This document shows, piece by piece, positions 54,855-61,017 of a stretch of 64,000 bases of DNA. How positions within the stretch are numbered: position 1 is the first letter of the stretch; every line of letters starts with the position of its first letter. The stretch lies in contig NZ_BANR01000006.1 in NCBI RefSeq assembly GCF_000332975.1, positions 62,001 through 126,000 on the forward strand. The letters are read 5' to 3'. Source of the stretch: Gordonia aichiensis NBRC 108223. GTDB taxonomy: Bacteria > Actinomycetota > Actinomycetes > Mycobacteriales > Mycobacteriaceae. Position numbers and translations under genes: made by a program. Under the pieces are notes generated by a model. That model was not told the DNA's origin, did no database searches, and worked only from the letters and a program-made list of their open reading frames with translations.

Positions 54855-55982
54855 ATGCCGGACGTGTCCGAACTGTCCAACGCCCCATTGTCGAGCACCT
54901 TACTGCCGGAAGCCGAATCATCGCCCTTCTCACACGGATTCGACACCGTGGAGGAGCTGATCGGGAGTCTCGACGCCCAGGGCTACCTCATCGATGACGA
55001 CCTCGCGGTGGTCGTCCACCTCGCCACACTGCTCGACCGGCCACTTCTACTGGAGGGACCCGCGGGCGTCGGAAAGACCGAGTTGGCCAAATCTCTTGCT
55101 GCGGCGTCGGGTCGGGAGTTGATCCGCCTGCAGTGCTATGAGGGACTCGACGAGTCACGCGCACTCTACGAATGGGATTACGCCCGCCAACTCCTGCACG
55201 TGCAGATGCTGCGCGACCGGATCGGCACCGAGCTCGCCGCCCAGCCGACACTGTCCGCCGCATCCGCGGCGCTGACCCGCGCCGACGTCGGCGTCTACAC
55301 CGAGGACTTCCTCGTCGCCAGGCCGCTGCTCGCCGCAATCACCGCGGCCTCACCGACGGTATTGCTCGTCGACGAGGTCGACCGCACCGACGAGGCGATG
55401 GAAGCGGTCATGCTCGAGGTGCTCGCCGAGCGTCAGGTGACCGTGCCGGAACTGGGCACCTTCACCGCGCGGTCGTCACCGTGGGTGATCCTCACCTCCA
55501 ACGACACTCGCGAGCTCTCCCCCGCACTCAAGCGACGCTGCCTGCACTTCCAGGTCGATTACCCCGACGTCGAACGCGAACGACGCATCGTCGCGGTCCG
55601 CGCACCGGAGGTCGAGCCGGCGGTGATCGCCGACGTCGTCGACCTTGCGCGCCGCCTGCGAGAGTTACCGTTGCGCAAAAGTCCCTCCATCGCCGAGGTC
55701 ATCGACGCCGCACGGGCGGCGGCGTATCTACGCACGACGACCGCCGCGCACGCTGCGGACCCGCCACACGATCAGGCGTCCACCGACCGCGCCCTGCTCT
55801 CGCTGCTGGTGAAGTTCGGCAGTGACCTCGATACCGCGCGAGCCGCGATGGGTGCCCCGGCGTCGTCCGCATCCGGCGTCGATACCCCGACCCCCATAGC
55901 AGCCGACGGCTCGAGTCCGCGAGGATCTGTGACCGCGACCGCGTTCGGATCAGGTCGTGCACGTAGTGCCGGTCGACGCTGA
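54855..55982 (+). CDS. MoxR-type AAA+ ATPase
   Basis: 375-aa ATPase of the MoxR/CoxD type. Walker A GPAGVGKTELAKSLA, Walker B TVLLVDEVDR, sensor/arginine-finger region LTSNDTRELSPALKRRCL. The last 50 residues are Ala/Ser/Pro-rich. ATG 54855 follows GAGGAG; an in-frame ATG at 54840 is alternative. With the VWA gene 4 bp downstream it forms the chaperone pair that inserts metal into a partner enzyme; candidates are Mno just upstream or the Mo-hydroxylase at 48-50.8 kb. Confidence 0.88.
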   Translation: MPDVSELSNAPLSSTLLPEAESSPFSHGFDTVEELIGSLDAQGYLIDDDLAVVVHLATLLDRPLLLEGPAGVGKTELAKSLAAASGRELIRLQCYEGLDESRALYEWDYARQLLHVQMLRDRIGTELAAQPTLSAASAALTRADVGVYTEDFLVARPLLAAITAASPTVLLVDEVDRTDEAMEAVMLEVLAERQVTVPELGTFTARSSPWVILTSNDTRELSPALKRRCLHFQVDYPDVERERRIVAVRAPEVEPAVIADVVDLARRLRELPLRKSPSIAEVIDAARAAAYLRTTTAAHAADPPHDQASTDRALLSLLVKFGSDLDTARAAMGAPASSASGVDTPTPIAADGSSPRGSVTATAFGSGRARSAGRR

Positions 55983-55986
55983 GAAC

Positions 55987-57525
55987 ATGGCGACCCCTTC
56001 TCGAGTGCGCAGTGCCACCGCGACCCGCGATCACGTACTGGACGCGATTGCGGTGGTGTTCGGACACGCGCTCCGCCGTCATCACGTCACCGTCTCCCCC
56101 GCCGAGGTCATCGAGATCAGACGGACGCTGACACTCGTGGGGGCCGACGACCTCGACCGGCTACGGGCGGCACTCCGCGCGGTCAGCGTGAAGTATGCGC
56201 ACGAGGGCGACGGCTTCGACACCGCCTTCGACCTCGTGTTCGTCGGCGCACAGAAGGCAGATGACGCCGCCGACCTCCCACGTCCCCGCGGCGCGGCGGC
56301 AGAGCTACCCGAGGACGTCGCCTGGGACGACGACTTCGACGGAGCGGCACGGCGCATCGGCGCCGACGAGCACACCGACGAGATCGGCGACCTGATGGCC
56401 GACGATCCCGACGCGCGTGAACGCCACGGGGAGAGCGCACATCGCGAAGAGAACGATTTCTCGGTGTCGGCGGGGACAGAACAGTTGACCGTGGACGCCG
56501 AAAGCGACAGCGTCGCAGGCGGAATCACCTACACGGTCGAGATCGACGGAGCGGCAGCTGCCCAAGCCGGTGAACTGGTGGGGTCGACGGCGCGCGTGAG
56601 CGGAACGTCGATCACGATGGCCGACGCGGCTGCGATTCTCGCCGCTCTCGACTCCGCCGACGCACGCAGCGTCTACGGCGACGACGGCGCGAAGGACCTC
56701 AGCGACGAGCAACGTGCGGAACTCGAACATGCACTGTCCCAGTTCATCTCAGCACTCTCCGAACGCCTTGTCGGCGTAGCAGCAGACGCCGTACTCGATT
56801 CCGCGCCCCTACACGGGAGCGATCAGGCACAGATCGACCGAGCGTGTCACCGACTCATCCAACGTCTTCGGGGTGCGCCACGTACGGTGGCGCGCACAGC
56901 TGATCGTGGAGCGCTCGACATGCGTCGCACGATGCGTTCGGCGGTCCGCACCGACGGGGTCCCCCTCACGCTGTGGCGCAGGGTTCGCTCGCCGGGCCCG
57001 GTGCGACTGCTCATCCTCGTCGACGTCTCGTTGTCGGTGCGACCGGTCGCGGGTTTCATACTGCGACTCGCACAGACGCTCTACGCGTTCGGTGACCGAT
57101 GCGAGGTCGTGGCTTTTGTGGACAGACCGGTGCTGGTCACGACCGCGCTGAGAACAGCCGCCGCCGACGGCGCACTCGCGGCCGTTTTGGCCACCGACGA
57201 CCTCGACCTGTCTGCGACGAGTGATTACGGCCGCATGCTCGCCGAGTTGCTCGAGAGTCATAGCGGTCTCATCACCGCGCGCACGTCGGTCCTCGTCGTC
57301 GGCGACGCGCGCAGCAACGGCTTCGATCCCCGCGTCGACCTGTTCGCCGAATTGGCTCGGCGGGTCCACCGGATGGCATGGGTCACCCCGGAGCCGCGCC
57401 GATACTGGACCCAAACGGGCTGCGCTCTCGGTGATTACGCGCAGCACTGCACCGGCGCGGTAAGCGCCCGCGACGGAACAGAACTCATCGAGAAGGCCGA
57501 CGAACTCGGAAGTGCGCTGGCCTGA
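55987..57525 (+). CDS. VWA-domain CoxE-like protein
   Basis: 512 aa. N-terminal ~300 residues are acidic and helical. From about 335 a von Willebrand A domain follows with a MIDAS motif DVSLSV (Asp346, Ser348, Ser350), then SDYGRMLAELLE and VLVVGDARSNG. CoxE-type proteins act with MoxR ATPases to mature metalloenzymes. Start at ATG 55987, 4 bp after the ATPase stop; an upstream GTG (55957) would overlap it. Convergent with the acyl-CoA dehydrogenase gene. Confidence 0.85.
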   Translation: MATPSRVRSATATRDHVLDAIAVVFGHALRRHHVTVSPAEVIEIRRTLTLVGADDLDRLRAALRAVSVKYAHEGDGFDTAFDLVFVGAQKADDAADLPRPRGAAAELPEDVAWDDDFDGAARRIGADEHTDEIGDLMADDPDARERHGESAHREENDFSVSAGTEQLTVDAESDSVAGGITYTVEIDGAAAAQAGELVGSTARVSGTSITMADAAAILAALDSADARSVYGDDGAKDLSDEQRAELEHALSQFISALSERLVGVAADAVLDSAPLHGSDQAQIDRACHRLIQRLRGAPRTVARTADRGALDMRRTMRSAVRTDGVPLTLWRRVRSPGPVRLLILVDVSLSVRPVAGFILRLAQTLYAFGDRCEVVAFVDRPVLVTTALRTAAADGALAAVLATDDLDLSATSDYGRMLAELLESHSGLITARTSVLVVGDARSNGFDPRVDLFAELARRVHRMAWVTPEPRRYWTQTGCALGDYAQHCTGAVSARDGTELIEKADELGSALA

Positions 57526-57531
57526 CAACCC

Positions 57532-58755
57532 TCAGGCAAGCAGCCCCTTTGCCACATGAGTCACCTGGATCTCGTTGCTACCCGCGTAAATCATCAGCGA
57601 CTTGGCATCGCGCGCAAGCTGTTCCACGCGATATTCGGCCATATAGCCGTTTCCGCCGAACAACTGCACCGCCTCCATCGCGACCTCCGTCGCCGCCCGC
57701 GACGAGTAGAGCTTCATCGCCGACGCCTCGGCCAACGACAACGGCTTGCCCGCCTTCGCGCGTTCGAGCGCGTTGAACAGCATGTTCTGCACGTTGATCC
57801 GCGCGATCTCCATCTCGGCGAGCTTGAGCTGGATGAGCTGGAAGCGACCGATTTCCTGGCCCCAGAGTGTCCTCGACTTGGCGTACTCGATCGACAGCCG
57901 CTGAGCCTCGTTGATGATGCCCATCGACAGCGCCGCGATCCCGATACGTTCGGCGGTGAACCCCGCCTTCACACCGTCGTCGCCCCGGCTGCTCGACCCG
58001 GTGTCCTCGGTCTCACCGAGCAGCCGGTCACGCCCGAGACGCACGTTGTCGAAGAAGAGCTCACCGGTCGGGCTGCTCATGATGCCCATCTTCTTGAACG
58101 GCTTGCCCTGCGTGAGTCCCTCCATGCCCTTGTCGAGCACGAAGGTCAGCACCTTGCGGTCGCGCATCGGTGTGCCGTCACCCTCGTCGAGTTTCGCGAA
58201 CACGACGATGGTGTCGGCATACGGGCCGTTGGTGATGAACGTCTTCTGCCCGTTGAGCACGTAGCCGTCGCCGTCACGGCGGACCGTCGTCTTCATGCCG
58301 CCGAGTGCGTCCGAGCCCGAGTCCGGCTCGGTGATTGCCCAGGCACCGACCTTCTCCAGTGTCACCAGCTCCGGCAGCCACCGCTTCTTCTGCGCGAGCG
58401 TGCCTTTCGAGCGGATCGTCGACACCGTGAGTCCGACGCTGACCCCCATCGAGACCACCATGCCGAGACTCGCTGCGGCCAGTTCCATGTTGAGGATGAG
58501 CGCCATCGAGTTCATCATTCCGCCGCCCCCGGACCCCTTGGGCTTGGACTCACCCGCGGCCTCGGCGTCGAGTTCCTTCTCGAGCCCCTCGCGCGCCATC
58601 GCGTCGACGCCGAAGGAGGTCATCAGCTTCCGCAAGATGTCGTACGGCGGCAACTGCCCGCTCTCGAGTTCGTCGGAGTGCGGCCGGATCTCCTTGTCGA
58701 CGAACGACCGCACCGCGTCGCGGACCATAAGGTCTTCTTCGGACCACTCGAACAT
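57532..58755 (-). CDS. Acyl-CoA dehydrogenase
   Basis: 407-aa flavoenzyme of fatty-acid oxidation. Middle domain AWAITEPDSGSDALGGMKTTV and VLNGQKTFITNGPYAD; C-terminal domain with GGNGYMAEYRVEQLARDAKSLMIYAGSNEIQ cut to GGNGYMAEY and IYAGSNEIQ, the flavin-binding signature. A ~25-residue Gly/Ser/Lys-rich insertion (KPKGSGGGG) lies at about 70-82 of the first domain. ATG 58755, with TAGGTGG upstream; GTG 58761 is alternative. Chain-length preference unknown. Its stop is 6 bp from the stop of the VWA gene. Confidence 0.9.
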   Translation of the reverse strand: MFEWSEEDLMVRDAVRSFVDKEIRPHSDELESGQLPPYDILRKLMTSFGVDAMAREGLEKELDAEAAGESKPKGSGGGGMMNSMALILNMELAAASLGMVVSMGVSVGLTVSTIRSKGTLAQKKRWLPELVTLEKVGAWAITEPDSGSDALGGMKTTVRRDGDGYVLNGQKTFITNGPYADTIVVFAKLDEGDGTPMRDRKVLTFVLDKGMEGLTQGKPFKKMGIMSSPTGELFFDNVRLGRDRLLGETEDTGSSSRGDDGVKAGFTAERIGIAALSMGIINEAQRLSIEYAKSRTLWGQEIGRFQLIQLKLAEMEIARINVQNMLFNALERAKAGKPLSLAEASAMKLYSSRAATEVAMEAVQLFGGNGYMAEYRVEQLARDAKSLMIYAGSNEIQVTHVAKGLLA

Positions 58756-58968
58756 TGCCACCTACCCATCAGCGAGAACTAGAACACGTTTCAGTACAGC
58801 TTGGCACGCCGCGTTCTCCCCGGTCCACACATACCCGGATTCTGCCCAACCGGTACCCGCGTGAACTGCACTCACGCAATCGACGGCTACCGGCTAGTGA
58901 CACGAGTGCCGACCGCTGACCCGCCGCGTGAATGGACACCATTCGCCGTCGTGCGCTACGCAGAGACC

Positions 58969-59646
58969 ATGACCGAGTCAATCCACGCCGCTTTCGGCCC
59001 CTTCTTCGAGGTCGAGATCCACGACGCGGACGATCATGTCGAGGAGGGCTGGTTGACGATGACGGCCGCCCTGCTTGACGACACGGTGCTCACCGACCGG
59101 GTCGAGCGGGTGCGGCGCGCATTGGGTGTGGGCGCCACCGGCACCGTCCACGAACGGGCCGCGGCCTCGGTGACGCATCTCGGCCTGGTGGCGCGGCTCA
59201 TCGCACCCTCACTGGGTGCCGCGGTGTCCGGGACAACCGTCTCGCTGAAGCCCGACCACGTCTGGTGGCGCGACGAGCTCGGCGGACCGTTTCCGCTCTC
59301 AGTCGTGTTGCTCGGTGCCGTCGACACGAAACCCGGTGCCGTCGACGTGGATCTCGGTGCCGTCGGCGAACTGAGCGCATGGTTCGCCCGGCGGTATCCG
59401 CTCAGCATGCGAGTGCTCGGAGGAAACGTCGCGTCGGCGATCAACTCCGCGGCACGGATGATCGGGATGGCTGTCCCAGACCTCGCGGACGCCGCACTAC
59501 TGCACGCGGACCGGTTTCTCGCACACCCCGACATCGAGGGTGGGCAGCTGCGGGCCGGGCCTGCCTTCAGACGCCGAAGCTGCTGCCTGATCTACCAGGT
59601 GTCGGGCGACCGCACCGCGGTGTGCGGCGACTGCGTGCTGGCCTGA
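58969..59646 (+). CDS. FhuF-like ferric-siderophore reductase (C-terminal Fe-S motif)
   Basis: 225-aa protein ending in the FhuF-type [2Fe-2S] signature: RRRSCCLIYQ and VCGDC (Cys-Cys, x10, Cys-x2-Cys). The rest has a conserved WARRYPLS-type WFARRYPLS helix and LGGNVASAINSAARM. Proteins of this family reduce ferric iron from siderophores in the cytoplasm. I see no siderophore synthesis or uptake gene nearby. ATG 58969; upstream open frame to GTG 58801 is probably untranslated. Followed by the 62-bp element, then the convergent cbtA. Confidence 0.75.
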   Translation: MTESIHAAFGPFFEVEIHDADDHVEEGWLTMTAALLDDTVLTDRVERVRRALGVGATGTVHERAAASVTHLGLVARLIAPSLGAAVSGTTVSLKPDHVWWRDELGGPFPLSVVLLGAVDTKPGAVDVDLGAVGELSAWFARRYPLSMRVLGGNVASAINSAARMIGMAVPDLADAALLHADRFLAHPDIEGGQLRAGPAFRRRSCCLIYQVSGDRTAVCGDCVLA

Positions 59647-59654
59647 TAAGCCAC

Positions 59655-59716
59655 ACGCGGCCCGAACTGGTGAACGCGGCTGGTACACCAGCCGCGTCTG
59701 CCAACTCGAGCCGCGT
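59655..59716 (+). repeat. 62-bp hairpin element, copy C
   Basis: Copy C. Outer arms ACGCGGC (59655-59661) and GCCGCGT (59710-59716); inner hairpin 59674-59697 (arms ACGCGGCTGGT / ACCAGCCGCGT, AC in the centre). It starts 8 bp after the FhuF-like stop and ends 17 bp before the cbtA stop, so it lies exactly between two convergent genes and could terminate both. Confidence 0.85.
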
Positions 59717-59733
59717 GTGGGAACGGAGGAAGG

Positions 59734-60549
59734 TCAGGCGACGGTCTGAGTTTCCGTGTCGTCGACGCCCTGGTTCGCTCGCGAGCGTGACAGCAAGCCC
59801 AGCACGAGCGCGAACACGACGGTCAGGACCGTCCACAAGATCACCTGGTTCGCAATCGCGTAGACCCGGAAGTCGCCGATAACGTCGGCCGGGAAGCCCG
59901 GGTAGACGATCTGGCCCGCGTCGTTGGTGACCGGGGTCGGCACCTCGTCGAAGCTCGGCAGCAGGGCGATCGCGACAGTGACCGCGACGAGATACCCCAC
60001 CGCGCCCGCGATGGCACCGAGCAGTCCGCCGATTCGCGGCCGCAGCCAGAGCGCGAACACCACGGCAGCGATCATGAAGACGAGCGACAGCACCGTCATC
60101 GTCAGATACGCGCTCGATCGGTCGGCGATCGTGTCGTCGTTGCCGACAGCGGGCGGGTTTGCCGGGTACGCGAAGAAGGGCACGCCGAAGAAGGTGACGA
60201 ATCCCAGCGCGCCGACACCTGCCGCTGCCCAGCGGGGATCGGTAGCGGGATAGCGACGACCGAGGTAGGTCCAGAGGATGGTGAACGCGACGGCGAAGAA
60301 CGCACCCATCGCCACCGCGAAGACCACGGTGCCGACGCCCGCTCCGATGTTCTCCTGCACCGAGCGGGTGAACACCTCGTGCTCGTGTCCGTGCTCGCCG
60401 GTCAACATCTCCTCGGCGTGGCCACGGCCTTCTTCGTAGTCGATCGCCTTGGCGACCTCCGGCTCGATGAAGATCCTGGCGAAAACGTACGCGAAAATAC
60501 CAGCGATCAGGCCGGAGAGCAGGCCTGCGCCGATGAACTTCTTCTCCAT
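59734..60549 (-). CDS. cbtA: CbtA family cobalt transporter subunit
   Basis: 271-aa membrane protein of the CbtA family, about six helices (FIGAGLLSGLIAGIFAYVFARI at the N-terminus; FALWLRPRIGGLLGAIAG). A His/Glu-rich loop (HGHEHEVF, EGRGHAEEM) between the first helices could bind metal. CbtA with CbtB is a B12-regulated cobalt importer family. It starts 24 bp after cbtB, downstream of a cobalamin riboswitch. Confidence 0.9.
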   Translation of the reverse strand: MEKKFIGAGLLSGLIAGIFAYVFARIFIEPEVAKAIDYEEGRGHAEEMLTGEHGHEHEVFTRSVQENIGAGVGTVVFAVAMGAFFAVAFTILWTYLGRRYPATDPRWAAAGVGALGFVTFFGVPFFAYPANPPAVGNDDTIADRSSAYLTMTVLSLVFMIAAVVFALWLRPRIGGLLGAIAGAVGYLVAVTVAIALLPSFDEVPTPVTNDAGQIVYPGFPADVIGDFRVYAIANQVILWTVLTVVFALVLGLLSRSRANQGVDDTETQTVA

Positions 60550-60573
60550 TGTTCTGTTGTCTCCCGGGTCAGA

Positions 60574-60798
60574 TCAGTGGCAGGGGAAGCCGAGGAAGTG
60601 ACGGGAGTCGTGGACGAACTCGTGGATGTGCGTGTCGCTGCCGAACACCGACCAGGCGCCCTGGTCGTATCCGATGAAGTAGTAGGCGAGAGCGGCGACG
60701 AGCACGGTCGCGGTGAGCCACAGCGCGGCCGACGCCGCGGAGAGGTTCGGTACGGCGAGGGCCGCAGGCTTTCGTGCTGCTCGTGTCGAGGCAACCAT
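60574..60798 (-). CDS. cbtB: CbtB family protein
   Basis: 74-aa protein with one membrane helix (AALWLTATVLVAALAYYFIG) and a C-terminal His-rich motif HIHEFVHDSRHFLGFPCH, typical of CbtB (metal ligand). Works with CbtA in cobalt import for B12 synthesis. ATG 60798, with AAAGGAA 8 nt upstream. Confidence 0.92.
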   Translation of the reverse strand: MVASTRAARKPAALAVPNLSAASAALWLTATVLVAALAYYFIGYDQGAWSVFGSDTHIHEFVHDSRHFLGFPCH

Positions 60799-60834
60799 GG
60801 GGCAATTCCTTTCGGGGATGACGCGTCCCTGACG

Positions 60835-60952
60835 TGTTCTGGAACCAAGCTGACCGTCACGTCCTGACTCGTCACCGAAGGAACATGCCCTTCGGACTCA
60901 CAGTGGCGCGACCGTTCCGGACTCTCACCGGATTCCTGACAATCAGCGTGGA
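60835..60952 (-). promoter_or_regulatory. Cobalamin riboswitch upstream of cbtBA
   Basis: Read on the minus strand, core GGAATCCGGTGAGAGTCCGG then AACGGTCGCGCCACTG (60935-60900) matches the conserved cobalamin core; a B12-box variant GAGTCAGGAC lies at about 60871-60862. A TATAGG box (60964-60959) would start the RNA near 60952. It should shut off cobalt import when B12 is high. Confidence 0.8.
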
Positions 60953-61017
60953 TCTGACCCTATACCAGATTGTCGTCGACGAACCAGCGTGTCGGACCCG
61001 TACGGAACAATGGAGGG

